Shown: positions 1-10,473, counted from the first letter of the stretch. The stretch: DNA of 64,000 nt from Bacteroidales bacterium (GCA_016930375.1 JAFGGU010000005.1:50806-114805), one strand, 5' to 3'. Made by a program: numbers and translations. Notes: a model not told the origin generated them from the sequence alone.

Positions 1-480
1 ATCATCATTGACCCTAAAAAATACAGTGTTTGGAAGACTTTGCTTTTGATAGTAACCGGACTGGCCGGCCTGGTTTTTGGCGGCCGGATGTCAGTGAATA
101 ATGCGGTGGATATCGCCCATCAATTGGGAATCAGTGAGCGGATTATCGGACTTACAATCATTGCTGTGGGAACCTCCCTGCCCGAACTCGCCACCTCAGC
201 GGTAGCCGCCTACCGGAAAAATTCTGATATAGCCGTTGGCAATGTCGTCGGATCAAATATTTTCAATATCTTTCTGGTATTACCGGTATCTGCCCTCATT
301 CATCCCTTGCCTTTCAGTAAAACTTTCAATACTGACATCACTGTATTGATTGCCGGTACCATATTGCTGTTGTTCTTCACCCACTCCGGAAAAAAAGCCA
401 CTATTGATCGCTGGGAAGGCTTGTTCCTGACGCTGGGATTCCTGGGTTACACCCTGTGGCTGATATTCTCCGGCAGTTAA
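1..480 (+). CDS. calcium/sodium antiporter (YrbG/CaCA family), C-terminal part, truncated by window start
   Basis: Reading frame open from base 1; motif GTSLPELATSAVAAYRKNSDIAVGNVVGSNIFNI is typical of the second alpha repeat of CaCA exchangers. Confidence 0.9.
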   Translation: MIIDPKKYSVWKTLLLIVTGLAGLVFGGRMSVNNAVDIAHQLGISERIIGLTIIAVGTSLPELATSAVAAYRKNSDIAVGNVVGSNIFNIFLVLPVSALIHPLPFSKTFNTDITVLIAGTILLLFFTHSGKKATIDRWEGLFLTLGFLGYTLWLIFSGS

Positions 481-487
481 CGTTATT

Positions 488-505
488 GCCGCCCCATGGG
501 GTGGC
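488..505. repeat. short imperfect palindrome GCCGCCCCATGGGGTGGC, REP-like
   Basis: Read directly; resembles the GCCCCAT(T/A)GGGGC palindromes at 49136 and 49189. Confidence 0.5.
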
Positions 506-523
506 GCAGAAACAATATATTTA

Positions 524-531
524 TAACTTTG
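524..531 (+). promoter_or_regulatory. candidate Bacteroidetes -7 element TAACTTTG upstream of the LtaS-like gene
   Basis: Matches TAnnTTTG about 23 bp before the ATG at 554; no clear -33 element checked. Confidence 0.4.
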
Positions 532-553
532 ATCCTTTTATTGATCACCGGTA

Positions 554-2380
554 ATGAAATCAAGGCTGAAATTCTTCTTTCGCTATTTTGCTTTCTGGCT
601 CGCACTGTTCATCCTGGGTAAAATTGCCTTTCTCTTTTATCAACACAGTCAGTCATTTCACTTGCCTTTTACAGACTGGTTCAGGATCATCGGCCATGGT
701 TTCCTGCTCGACCTCTCTGCCACCGGGTATTTCGTGCTGTTACCCCTAGTTGTTCTGATCGGGACTTCTTTCTCAAATTACAAACTGCCCGGGTGGCTGA
801 TCGGTGGCTATACCGGTATTGCGCTTTTCCTTTTCATCATCATTACCCTGGTTGATTTTGAAATATACAAGTACTGGGGGGTCCGGCTTGACAGCACAGC
901 TCTCCGGTTCGTTGACAAACCCCGTGAAATGCTGGCTTCTACCAGCTGGTCCATGGTCATGCTCTTGCTCATTTCCTTAATCGCATTCATGAGTCTGTTC
1001 TTCTACTTGTATCGCCGGTATGTGGCTGTTTTGCTGGCTAACTCGCAGAAGCCACGATGGGTGGGACTATTATTTTTTGTGCTCTTGCTACCCTTTGTCT
1101 TCCTCGCCATCCGCGGTAGTTTTGGCATTGCTCCCATCAGTGTATCCAGGGTTTACTTCCATCCTGAACCGTTTCCCAACTATGCTGCCAACAATGTGGT
1201 ATGGAACCTGGGGCATTCCCTGCTGGAAAAAAAGGACCAGCCCAATCCGTTTAAATATCTCGATGATCAGACAGCCCGCCGATACCTTGATGAATTGTTT
1301 GCAGAGGATTCAACCCGCATTGAACTCCTTAACAACAGGCGTCCCAATGTAATCCTGATCATCATGGAGAGCTTCACCGCCAAATTGGTTGAACCCCTGG
1401 GTGGATTACCCGGTGTAACACCAAACTTCAATCAGCTTTGCAGGGAAAGCGTACTTTTTACCAATTTTTTTGCCAATGATTCCCGCACGGACAAAAGTAT
1501 TGTATCGATATTAAGCGGTTATCCTGCCCTTGGGAAAATATCGATCATTAAATTCCCCAATAAAACCCAGAAATTGGGGATCATTTCCCGGGAGTTGGCA
1601 CAAGCCGGGTATCAGACTTCATTCCTGTATGGTGGCGATGTTGATTTTGCCAATATCCGGTCCTATTTGGTAAATGGAAGTTTTCAGAACATCGTGGAGG
1701 TTTCGGATTTTAATAAGTCACAGCAGACAGGCCGATGGGGAGTGCATGATAGTTATACCTTTCAGCGATTGTATGACGATTGCAATGCATCCGATACGCC
1801 ATTCTTCAAAGTCTTTCTTACCCTGAGTAACCACGAACCATTCGATTTACCTGTTAGACCAAGATTTGGCAACAAAACAATCGACGATAAGGTCAGCAGT
1901 TCGGCCTATTACACCGACAGCTGCATGGGTGATTTTATTCAAAAAGCCAGACTTACCAACTGGTGGAATAATTCACTGATTATCATGCTCGCCGATCACG
2001 GCATCAAATATCCCGGAAACACCATTGTATACTATCCCGAAAAGTACAGGATCCCCATGATATGGACCGGTGGGGCCATAAAATCCGATACCCTCATAAC
2101 CACCTATTCTTCCCAGTCCGATCTGGCCAGAACGCTACTTAACCAATTGAATATGGATGCTTCAGCCTATCCCCTCAGCAAGGACATTTTCAGGGCAAAA
2201 CATCAGTTTGCCTTTTATGAATTCAACAATGGTTTCGGCATGATGTCCGACACTGCTAAATACGTCTATGACAATGATCTGCAAAAGGTGATCCTGAACC
2301 AGGGCGGAATATCGGATTTCTTTCTGCAGTGTGGGATGGCTGTCCAGCAAGAGGTTTATGACGTGTTCCTTAAAAATTAA
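554..2380 (+). CDS. LTA synthase-like membrane sulfatase-fold transferase
   Basis: Five N-terminal TM segments followed by an alkaline-phosphatase-superfamily domain (NVILIIMESFTAKL, NDSRTDKSIVSILSGYPAL, ADHGIKYPGN). Confidence 0.85.
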   Translation: MKSRLKFFFRYFAFWLALFILGKIAFLFYQHSQSFHLPFTDWFRIIGHGFLLDLSATGYFVLLPLVVLIGTSFSNYKLPGWLIGGYTGIALFLFIIITLVDFEIYKYWGVRLDSTALRFVDKPREMLASTSWSMVMLLLISLIAFMSLFFYLYRRYVAVLLANSQKPRWVGLLFFVLLLPFVFLAIRGSFGIAPISVSRVYFHPEPFPNYAANNVVWNLGHSLLEKKDQPNPFKYLDDQTARRYLDELFAEDSTRIELLNNRRPNVILIIMESFTAKLVEPLGGLPGVTPNFNQLCRESVLFTNFFANDSRTDKSIVSILSGYPALGKISIIKFPNKTQKLGIISRELAQAGYQTSFLYGGDVDFANIRSYLVNGSFQNIVEVSDFNKSQQTGRWGVHDSYTFQRLYDDCNASDTPFFKVFLTLSNHEPFDLPVRPRFGNKTIDDKVSSSAYYTDSCMGDFIQKARLTNWWNNSLIIMLADHGIKYPGNTIVYYPEKYRIPMIWTGGAIKSDTLITTYSSQSDLARTLLNQLNMDASAYPLSKDIFRAKHQFAFYEFNNGFGMMSDTAKYVYDNDLQKVILNQGGISDFFLQCGMAVQQEVYDVFLKN

Positions 2381-2402
2381 AGGCTTTCCAACGGATTACA
2401 GG

Positions 2403-3488
2403 ATGAAAATCAGAGCCCTTATCATCAGCAGCATAACCCAAAGTGCACCGTCTCGACCTGATGCAGAGCTGATTTTAGGACTTCACAGTCAGGGTATTGA
2501 CGTTGATGTCATGATCCCCGTTGATTCACGCATGATCGGACGATTTGCGGATTCCGGCATCCGTGTGATCCCGGATCACCCAAAACGAAAATTCAGCCTG
2601 AGATCCATCCTGCGTATCCGAAAGGAGATCCGGGAAAGGAAATATCAGATCATACATTTGTTCAATACCAAAGCCATTGTGAATGGGTCCCTGGCCGCAA
2701 CGGGAATGAATGTTAAGGTGATTGCCTACCGCGGTGCTGCAGGAATGTACTGGTATGATCCTACAGCATGGTTGTCCCACCTGAATCCGCGTATTGACCG
2801 CCTGATCTGCAACTCGCGGTATGTTCAGCAACATATGCAGCGGCAGTTGCTGTTCCGGCCAGGCAAAGCAGTGATGATTCACAAGGGCATGGATCCCGAA
2901 TGGTTTACGGAGGTATCACCCATCGCGAGACAAGAGCTTGGCGTTCCGGAAGATGCTTTGGTGATAGGCTGTGTGGCCAATGTCCGGCCTATTAAAGGAG
3001 TGCCTTATCTGATTAAAGCTTCGTATCATATCGATCCGGCCTTGCCGGTACACATACTGCTGATCGGTTCCGGCATGGATTCATCGGACAACTTTAGCCT
3101 CATCCGATCGAGTCCACTGAGAGACCGGATCCATATCTTGGGATACCGACCGGATGTTTATGAAATCATTGCGGCATGCGATATTTATATTCAGCCTTCT
3201 CTGAGCGAAAGTCTGAGCCGCAGTGTGATGGAGGCCATGTGCCTGGGTGTTCCCTGCATTGTATCTGATATCGGTGGTTTACTGGAACTGGTGGAACATG
3301 AAAAATCAGGACTTGTCACGGAAAGAGGCAATCCCATAGCAATTGCGCAGGCAATAGAAAGAATGGCAGGTGACAGGAAATTGAGAAAGTCTTATGCAGG
3401 TGAAGCCATCATCCGGATGAAAACGACATTCTCGGTTGAAAACATGGTTGCCAGTACCCGGATACTCTATGAAGAAATGGTTAAGTGA
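2403..3488 (+). CDS. glycosyltransferase family 4
   Basis: GT-B fold motif SLSESLSRSVMEAMCLGVPCIVSDIGGLLELVEHEKSGLVTERGN; ATG at 2403 (MKIRALIISS) preferred over the 2331 ORF start. Confidence 0.88.
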   Translation: MKIRALIISSITQSAPSRPDAELILGLHSQGIDVDVMIPVDSRMIGRFADSGIRVIPDHPKRKFSLRSILRIRKEIRERKYQIIHLFNTKAIVNGSLAATGMNVKVIAYRGAAGMYWYDPTAWLSHLNPRIDRLICNSRYVQQHMQRQLLFRPGKAVMIHKGMDPEWFTEVSPIARQELGVPEDALVIGCVANVRPIKGVPYLIKASYHIDPALPVHILLIGSGMDSSDNFSLIRSSPLRDRIHILGYRPDVYEIIAACDIYIQPSLSESLSRSVMEAMCLGVPCIVSDIGGLLELVEHEKSGLVTERGNPIAIAQAIERMAGDRKLRKSYAGEAIIRMKTTFSVENMVASTRILYEEMVK

Positions 3489-5325
3489 AGTACTGCATGT
3501 TGTAGAATTTGCGGTATTCCCCGTTGATCGCCAGCAGCTCATCATGAGTTCCACGTTCAATGATTACGCCATTCTGTAAAACAAAGATCTCATCGGCATG
3601 CACAATGGTAGAAAGCCGATGAGCTACCACAATGGAGGTTCTGTTCTCCATCAGTTTGGTGAGTGCATCCTGCACCAGTTTTTCCGACTCTGTGTCCAGT
3701 GAGGAAGTGGCTTCATCCAGGATCAGGATCGGCGGGTTCTTCAGAACCGCCCGGGCTATGCTCAAACGCTGCCGCTGTCCGCCGGAAAGCTTGCTTCCCC
3801 TGTCGCCAATCGTAGCATAATAGCCGCCTTCGGTGGCTTCAATGAATTCATGCGCATGGGCAACACGCGCCGCATTGACGACCTCATCCTCTGTGGCATG
3901 TTCCACACCAAAAGCAATGTTGCTGAAAAAAGTATCGTTGAAAAGAATGGGGTCCTGGTTGACAATTCCCATGAGGCCCCTGAGATCAGTGATCTTCAGG
4001 TCCCGTATATCATGCCCGTCAATAAGGATCTGACCGCTTTCCACATCATAAAACCGGGGCAACAGGTCCACCAGGGTGGATTTGCCCGACCCGGAATGCC
4101 CAACGAGGGCAATGGTTTTACCCTTTTCAAGCCGGATTTGAATATCATTCAGAACAAGATCCGTCTTATAGCGGAATGATACATTCCGGTATTCGACGGC
4201 CTGGTGAAACTTCTTTATCGGTCTGGCATCGGGTTTTTCGAGGATATTGGAAGATGTGTTCAGTATCCTGTTGATCCTCTCCATGGAGGCCAGTCCTTTC
4301 TGGATGCTGTAATATTCCTGTGATAAGGATTTGGCCGGATTAATGATGGTATAGAATATGCCTATATAAGCGAGGAACTGGGCAGGACCCAGTACGTCCC
4401 TGCCGCCCAGGATCAGGTGACCGCCAAAACACATCACAATGATGATCACTGCGGTTCCCAGTAGTTCACTGATCGGATGTGCGAGATACCTTCGCTTGAG
4501 CAAACGGTTCATGATCCTGCGGTAATCCTCAGTCTCACGATGAAACCGGCCCGTGATCTTGGGTTCAGCATTGAACGCTTTGATAACCCTTAAACCCGAT
4601 AAGGTTTCCTCAATGGTGTTCAGCAACTCTCCCATTTTGTTCTGCCCGGCCATGGATCTTTTCTTGAGGGATTTGCCGATACGTCCGATAATCAGCATTA
4701 CAACCGGGAATAAAACAAAAACAAACAGGGTCAGCTGCCAGCTCATGATAAACATGATGACAACTGCTACCAGGATGATGACCGGGTTCTTCAGTATCAT
4801 GTCGAGCGAGTTCATGATGGATGACTCCACCTCCTGCACATCGCCGGTGATCCTCGACATGATATCTCCCTTGTGCTCCTCGGTGAAAAAACCGATGGGC
4901 AGGGATACCGTCTTTTCAAAAATCCGGTTCCGGATATCGCGTACAACGGAATTACGCAGGAAAATGATATTGTAATTGGCCAGGTAGGTGAATCCGACCT
5001 TGAAAAACACCATGAGTATCAGAAAAAGTCCGATAAAAATCAAAGCTACCGTACCGCCCTGGGTATCGGAAATTCTGGTTATTGTGCTGTAAATGTCGTG
5101 CAGCAATGCATCCTTGAATTCATTAAAGCTGCCCATGGATTCCCGCAAAGGAATAATACCATATACCTTTTCCGAAATCCCGAATAAAATCTTCAGCAGG
5201 GGAATCATGGTAACGATGGAAAATACGTTGAAAAAGGCGCTGATAAAATTGAACAGCAGGTTGAGCCACAGGTATTTCTTATACGGCGGCACATATCGCA
5301 TCATTACCCTTAAAAACTCCTTCAT
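3481..5325 (-). CDS. ABC exporter, ATP-binding and permease (MsbA-like)
   Basis: Six TM domain plus Walker A GHSGSGKST, signature LSGGQRQRLSIARA, Walker B ILILDEATSSLD. Confidence 0.92.
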   Translation of the reverse strand: MKEFLRVMMRYVPPYKKYLWLNLLFNFISAFFNVFSIVTMIPLLKILFGISEKVYGIIPLRESMGSFNEFKDALLHDIYSTITRISDTQGGTVALIFIGLFLILMVFFKVGFTYLANYNIIFLRNSVVRDIRNRIFEKTVSLPIGFFTEEHKGDIMSRITGDVQEVESSIMNSLDMILKNPVIILVAVVIMFIMSWQLTLFVFVLFPVVMLIIGRIGKSLKKRSMAGQNKMGELLNTIEETLSGLRVIKAFNAEPKITGRFHRETEDYRRIMNRLLKRRYLAHPISELLGTAVIIIVMCFGGHLILGGRDVLGPAQFLAYIGIFYTIINPAKSLSQEYYSIQKGLASMERINRILNTSSNILEKPDARPIKKFHQAVEYRNVSFRYKTDLVLNDIQIRLEKGKTIALVGHSGSGKSTLVDLLPRFYDVESGQILIDGHDIRDLKITDLRGLMGIVNQDPILFNDTFFSNIAFGVEHATEDEVVNAARVAHAHEFIEATEGGYYATIGDRGSKLSGGQRQRLSIARAVLKNPPILILDEATSSLDTESEKLVQDALTKLMENRTSIVVAHRLSTIVHADEIFVLQNGVIIERGTHDELLAINGEYRKFYNMQYFT

Positions 5326-5434
5326 GGATCTGATAAGCTAAATTCGCCCCAAATGTAAGAACTATTATGAAATCCTGCCGTGGATATATTTATAATCAGC
5401 AAATAATTGTCATATTTGAATTTATTTTAACAGC

Positions 5435-6874
5435 TTGAAACCCACCAGACAACTGATAATCCTGACAGGTTTGTTAACGCTGTCAGTCATCATGCGTTTC
5501 TTCTCATTTTTTCCTTCTGTTATAAGTCATGATGAAGGAACCTATTTTGTGATCGCCCGTGAAATACTGCAGGGTAAAATCTATTTTGCAGATGTGGTGG
5601 ATACCAAGCCCATCGGTATCTTTCTGATCCTGGGACTTTTCATCCGGTTCATCAGCTCCTCTATTTTCATGATCCGGCTTTTCACTGCGCTGATTGTTGG
5701 TCTTACGGCCTTTACTATTTATAAAATCAGTTTATACGAACAGGGTGAGCAGAAGCCAGCCATTGCTGCAGGAGTGATTTTCATCTTCCTGCTCTCGGTA
5801 TTCTCCTATTTCGGGGTTTTCATCAACCCGGAACTATTTTATTCCCTTACCACGGCATTAGCATTTTACCTTTTTATCCGTACGCGAAATACAGGGGGAT
5901 TCCTGCTGCTTGGTTTTCTGATGGGCATAGGTTTTATTCTCAAGTATGTTGTGTTGTTTGACGTGGCTGCCTGGTTGCTGTTCTATTTTATTACCACGCT
6001 CCTCCGGAAAGACCGTGAGGAAACATGGAACGTATTTTTCCGGTGTGCAACCGCCTGTTTTGGATTCCTGATTCCTTTTGTTACTGTGATGATCTATTAC
6101 TACCAGGTCGGACACCTGCAAGAGTTCTGGTTTTACACCTTCGGGGTTACGAGCCGCATACCGGTTGAGCGAACCTTTCTTAAAACAATCATTTTCATCG
6201 GGGATTTCCACCTCCGGTTTCTCCCGGTGGTGTTTTTTTTCTATTATGTATTGTTCAAAACAAATGGAAATGCTTCAAAACCCCTGATCACCCATGGTCT
6301 TATCATCACCTGGTGCCTGATGGTTTTACTGGCGGTTGTTTTGCCCGGAAAACCTTTTGGGCATTATTTCATACAGCTGATGCTACCGCTAAGTATTGTC
6401 GCCGGAAGGTTTTTCAGTGATAAACTGTCGAAACCGCTATGGATAAAAAGGATTATCGGTTATCCAACAGGCGTGATTATCATTTTCGTTCTGATTTCCG
6501 GAAATGTATTGATGCAAAAGCACGATTACTTTGATAAACCTGATTATCCCGAACAGGTATCGGAGTTCCTGAAACCGAAGCTCAAACCTGAAGACAGGAT
6601 CTATACGGGCAATTATCACCAGGTGGTGTATTATTTATTGGATAAGGATTGCCCGGTAAAGTATGTGCACCGAACCCTGATGTGTGATTTGGAACATCGG
6701 AGTGCCCTGAAGATTGATCTTCCCGGTGAAATGAATGCTTTAATGGCCATCGATTTCAGGTTCATCCTCATGGAAAAGCCTTTCTGCTACGAACCCATGA
6801 ATGCGCATATCCGGGATAATTACATGCTGATAAAGGAAATTCCGGGGATAGTCAGGATATACGAGAGGAAATAG
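5435..6874 (+). CDS. glycosyltransferase family 39-like membrane protein (TTG start)
   Basis: Polytopic protein with SHDEGTYFVIAREILQGKIYFADVVDTKPIGIF typical of ArnT/PMT-like GTs. Confidence 0.8.
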   Translation: MKPTRQLIILTGLLTLSVIMRFFSFFPSVISHDEGTYFVIAREILQGKIYFADVVDTKPIGIFLILGLFIRFISSSIFMIRLFTALIVGLTAFTIYKISLYEQGEQKPAIAAGVIFIFLLSVFSYFGVFINPELFYSLTTALAFYLFIRTRNTGGFLLLGFLMGIGFILKYVVLFDVAAWLLFYFITTLLRKDREETWNVFFRCATACFGFLIPFVTVMIYYYQVGHLQEFWFYTFGVTSRIPVERTFLKTIIFIGDFHLRFLPVVFFFYYVLFKTNGNASKPLITHGLIITWCLMVLLAVVLPGKPFGHYFIQLMLPLSIVAGRFFSDKLSKPLWIKRIIGYPTGVIIIFVLISGNVLMQKHDYFDKPDYPEQVSEFLKPKLKPEDRIYTGNYHQVVYYLLDKDCPVKYVHRTLMCDLEHRSALKIDLPGEMNALMAIDFRFILMEKPFCYEPMNAHIRDNYMLIKEIPGIVRIYERK

Positions 6875-6912
6875 TTATGCAGTTGTGCAGTTTTGCCATT
6901 TCCCAATTCCCA

Positions 6913-6960
6913 AATCACCTAATCACCTAATCACCTAATCACCTAATCACCTAATCACCT
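6913..6960. repeat. six perfect copies of 8-bp AATCACCT
   Basis: Read directly; array runs to within 5 bp of the purB stop. Confidence 0.97.
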
Positions 6961-6964
6961 ATTT

Positions 6965-8308
6965 CTACACCCCCGTATAATTAAACGGTGTCAGCCCTTT
7001 CAACTCCTGCTTAACGCTTTCGGCAACCTTTAATCCCTCAATAAAGTCATGCAACTGATCCCGCGTTATCGTGGTATTCGTGCGCGTGAGATCCTTCAGC
7101 GCTTCGTATGGATTCGGATAGCCTTCGCGTCGCAATATGGTTTGTATGGCTTCGGAGATGACCGTCCAGTTAGCTTCGAGGTCGGATTCCAGGGCCGTTT
7201 TGTTCAGGATTATCTTATCGAGGCCGCGCAGCAGCGATTTGAACGCTATGATCGTATGGGCAAACGGAACGCCGATGTTCCTGAGAACCGTGGAATCGGT
7301 GAGGTCACGCTGAAGGCGCGATATGGGCAACTTGGCAGATAAATGCTCAAAGATGGCATTGGCAACACCCAGATTACCTTCCGAATTCTCAAAATCAATG
7401 GGATTGACCTTATGCGGCATCACCGAAGAACCGACCTCCCCTTCCCTGATCTTCTGTTTGAAATATTCCATGGAAATATAGGTCCAGAAATCTCTGTCGA
7501 GATCGGTCAAAATGGTATTGATCCGTTTCAGACCATCGAAAAGCGCACCCAGGTTATCATAATGTTCAATCTGGGTGGTGGTTTGCTGCCGGTTCAGGCC
7601 CAAGGTAACATTCACAAAGTGATTGGCAAAACCAACCCAGTCGGTTTGCGGATAAGCTGCCACATGCGCGTTGAAATTACCCGTAGCGCCACCGAATTTG
7701 GCCGATACGGGAATATGTATCAGTTGTTCTTTCTGTATTTTCAGGCGTTCGACAAAAACACCGATCTCCTTGCCTAACCGGGTTGGAGAAGCAGGCTGAC
7801 CATGGGTGCGGGCCAGCATGGGAATATCTTTCCATTCTGCAGCAAAAGCCGAAAGCTTTTCAAGAATCCTGTCGAGCATGGGCAGGTATACATTGTTCAA
7901 CGCCAGCTTTACAGTTAGTGGTATAGCTGTGTTGTTGATATCCTGCGAAGTAAGTCCGAAATGAATGAATTCCTTGAATTCGCTCAGCTTTAATTCATCA
8001 AAGCGATTCTTCAGAAAATATTCGACAGCCTTTACATCATGGTTGGTAACCTTTTCGCTTTCCTTAACCTTTTGAGCATCGGCAGTGGAAAATATGCGGT
8101 AAATATTGCGGAGAAGCTCATAATCTGTTTTTCTGAAACCGGCAAGTTGCGGAATGGACATTTCGCAAAGGGCAATGAAATATTCGATTTCCACATATAC
8201 CCGGTATTTAATGAGGGCAAACTCCGAATAATACTGATCGAGGTCAGTCACCAGGGCTCTGTACCGGCCGTCAACCGGCGAGATGGCCGTGAGTTGTGAT
8301 AATTCCAT
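6965..8308 (-). CDS. purB: adenylosuccinate lyase
   Basis: Fumarase/ASL signature GSSVMPHKVNPIDFEN; ELSQLTAISPVDGRY N-terminus. Confidence 0.96.
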   Translation of the reverse strand: MELSQLTAISPVDGRYRALVTDLDQYYSEFALIKYRVYVEIEYFIALCEMSIPQLAGFRKTDYELLRNIYRIFSTADAQKVKESEKVTNHDVKAVEYFLKNRFDELKLSEFKEFIHFGLTSQDINNTAIPLTVKLALNNVYLPMLDRILEKLSAFAAEWKDIPMLARTHGQPASPTRLGKEIGVFVERLKIQKEQLIHIPVSAKFGGATGNFNAHVAAYPQTDWVGFANHFVNVTLGLNRQQTTTQIEHYDNLGALFDGLKRINTILTDLDRDFWTYISMEYFKQKIREGEVGSSVMPHKVNPIDFENSEGNLGVANAIFEHLSAKLPISRLQRDLTDSTVLRNIGVPFAHTIIAFKSLLRGLDKIILNKTALESDLEANWTVISEAIQTILRREGYPNPYEALKDLTRTNTTITRDQLHDFIEGLKVAESVKQELKGLTPFNYTGV

Positions 8309-8386
8309 ATTTGCATTTTAGGTATACGAAGATATTGAATTGGTTTGATTATTTTTGATCTCAATTAGCTGTAAACTGTTTTTCTC

Positions 8387-8881
8387 ATGAGAAAACTAAT
8401 CTTCTTACTTTGGGTTATAGTCGTTCTAAACCCTCTTCAGGCGCAGGTTACACAAAAAACAGGGAGCAAAGGAATACCCAATTTCGATATCGAACAGACA
8501 AGCGGCAGTCACCTCCGGGCTGCGAATCTGGTAAAGGGTCAACCCGTGATGTTCGTTTATTTTGATCCCGATTGTGACCACTGTACGATGTTTATCCAGG
8601 AACTGCTGAAGCAGATCAATGCTTTTAAAAACATACAAATTGTAATGGTCACTTACATCCCGATAAGATCTCTTAAAAAATTCGTGACTGATTCCGGCAT
8701 CGGTAAATATCCGGTCATCAAGGTGGGTACCGAAGGAAGCAACTTTATTGTCCGTTATCATTACAACGTTGTGCAATTCCCCTTCCTGGCATTGCATGAT
8801 AAGAACGGCAGTTTGTTTGCCACGTATGAAAGCGAAGTGCCGTCACCGGGGGAACTGGCAGCGTTATTTAGTAACAAGTGA
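8387..8881 (+). CDS. secreted thioredoxin-like / redoxin protein
   Basis: Signal peptide, VMFVYFDPDCDHCTMF (CDHC) thioredoxin-fold active site region. Confidence 0.75.
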   Translation: MRKLIFLLWVIVVLNPLQAQVTQKTGSKGIPNFDIEQTSGSHLRAANLVKGQPVMFVYFDPDCDHCTMFIQELLKQINAFKNIQIVMVTYIPIRSLKKFVTDSGIGKYPVIKVGTEGSNFIVRYHYNVVQFPFLALHDKNGSLFATYESEVPSPGELAALFSNK

Positions 8882-8975
8882 CGAGTAACGAGTGATGAGC
8901 GTGCATGGGTATAGGGCATGCTCACTCCCCAATTCCCAAATCTCACTCATCACTCATCACTCGTTACTCGTTACT
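8871..8975. repeat. 7-bp array GTAACAA/GTGACGA/GTAACGA/GTGATGA with inverted partner TCATCAC/TCGTTAC; spans a convergent spacer
   Basis: Left units 8871-8898; right units 8947-8974; complementary; overlaps the stop codons of both convergent genes. Confidence 0.93.
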
Positions 8976-10473
8976 ACTTTCCAAACCTGTAATACAAATC
9001 ATTCCACCTCAATTCTTTCTTGATATCACTGATTGTGGTATTCTTTCCGATGTGGATAAATTCAATTCCCGCTATTTCTGCGAAGTCTTCGAGATACCGG
9101 GCGTCAACAGCCTGGCTGAACGCTGTGTGATGAGCGCCACCGGACAAAATCCAGGCTCCTGCCCCGGTTTTCAGATCGGGTTGGGGAACCCACATGGCCC
9201 TGGCCACAGGCAACTTGGGCATATCGGCATCCGCTTTCACGCAATCCACCGAATTAACGATCAACCGGAACCTTGTTCCGAGGTCAATTAAGCTGGCATT
9301 GATCGCAGGTCCCTCAGGAACGTTGAAAACCAGACGTGCCGGATCAGCTTTGCCTCCGATACCCAGGGGATGGACTTCCAATTTGGCTTTGCCCTTGCCA
9401 ATGGTAGGGCATATCTCAAGCATATGGGCGCCCAGCACTTTCATCCCTTTGGGATTGAGGTGATAGGTATAATCCTCCATGAAGGAGCAGCCGCCTTTGA
9501 GACCCTGCCCCATAACCTTAACGGCTCGCACCATGGCCGAATGTTTCCAGTCACCTTCGGCGCCAAATCCATAGCCATCGGCCATCAGCCGCTGGCTGGC
9601 CAGTCCCGGCAGCTGTGCCAAACCGTGAAGATCTTCAAAGGTGGTTGTAAATGCTCCAAAGCCACCATTTTTGAGGAAATTCTTCAGGGCAATCTCCAGG
9701 CGTGCCTGGTAACGGACGTTGGTATGGAACTCACCTCCCGGTTTCCCGGCCTTTGCCACCTCAAACACATCCATGTATTCCTTTACCAGCTTATCAATGT
9801 CTTTATCAGAAACCTCGTTGACAATCTTAACGAGGTCCCCCACTCCGTATCCGTAAACCGACATGCCGAATTTGATCTGGGCTTCCACCTTGTCGCCTTC
9901 GGTCACTGCCACCTCACGCATATTATCCCCAAAACGTGCCACCTTCAGGGTCTGAAAATCAAACCACGCAGCTGCAGCCCTTGCCCAGACGCTGATCTCC
10001 TCCTGTACATCATCTTCACCCCAGTGACCTACCACTACCTTACGGTTGACGTTCATGCGGCTCATGATGAATCCGTGTTCACGGTCACCATGTGCAGCCT
10101 GGTTCAGGTTCATAAAATCCATATCGATATCTGCCCAGGGCAGATCGCGGTTGAACTGAGTGTGCAGGTGCAATACCGGTTTATGCAGGATTTTCAATCC
10201 GTTGATCCACATTTTCGAGGGTGAAAAGGTGTGGCACCAGGTGATCACACCCATGCAGTTCTTGGCCACGTTGGCATCCTGAAAAGTGTTGAAGATCTCA
10301 GCAGGAGATTTAACAACCGGCTTAAACACTATATGTACCGGTATTTTTGCCGATTTATCCAGTGCTTTCACGATTTGCTGGGAATCAACGGCAACCTGTT
10401 TCAGGGTTTCCTCACCGTATAAATCCTGGCTTCCGGTGATAAACCAGACCTCGAGTTTCTTTAAATCAATCAT
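8974..10473 (-). CDS. araA: L-arabinose isomerase
   Basis: [22 protein letters not shown]-terminus, [18 protein letters not shown], typical length. Confidence 0.97.
   Translation of the reverse strand: MIDLKKLEVWFITGSQDLYGEETLKQVAVDSQQIVKALDKSAKIPVHIVFKPVVKSPAEIFNTFQDANVAKNCMGVITWCHTFSPSKMWINGLKILHKPVLHLHTQFNRDLPWADIDMDFMNLNQAAHGDREHGFIMSRMNVNRKVVVGHWGEDDVQEEISVWARAAAAWFDFQTLKVARFGDNMREVAVTEGDKVEAQIKFGMSVYGYGVGDLVKIVNEVSDKDIDKLVKEYMDVFEVAKAGKPGGEFHTNVRYQARLEIALKNFLKNGGFGAFTTTFEDLHGLAQLPGLASQRLMADGYGFGAEGDWKHSAMVRAVKVMGQGLKGGCSFMEDYTYHLNPKGMKVLGAHMLEICPTIGKGKAKLEVHPLGIGGKADPARLVFNVPEGPAINASLIDLGTRFRLIVNSVDCVKADADMPKLPVARAMWVPQPDLKTGAGAWILSGGAHHTAFSQAVDARYLEDFAEIAGIEFIHIGKNTTISDIKKELRWNDLYYRFGK

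Noticed and set aside
554-2380. Sixth sulfatase
   Set aside because: Membrane-anchored LtaS-like organisation with a Thr nucleophile context (SRTDKS) and no C-x-P-x-R motif; assigned as LTA synthase-like transferase.
9370-10224. Long antisense ORFs opposite araA (9370..10224), GH78 (28111..28899, 30240..30911) and SusC (36718..37551)
   Set aside because: Shadow ORFs opposite strongly supported coding regions; no recognisable domains.
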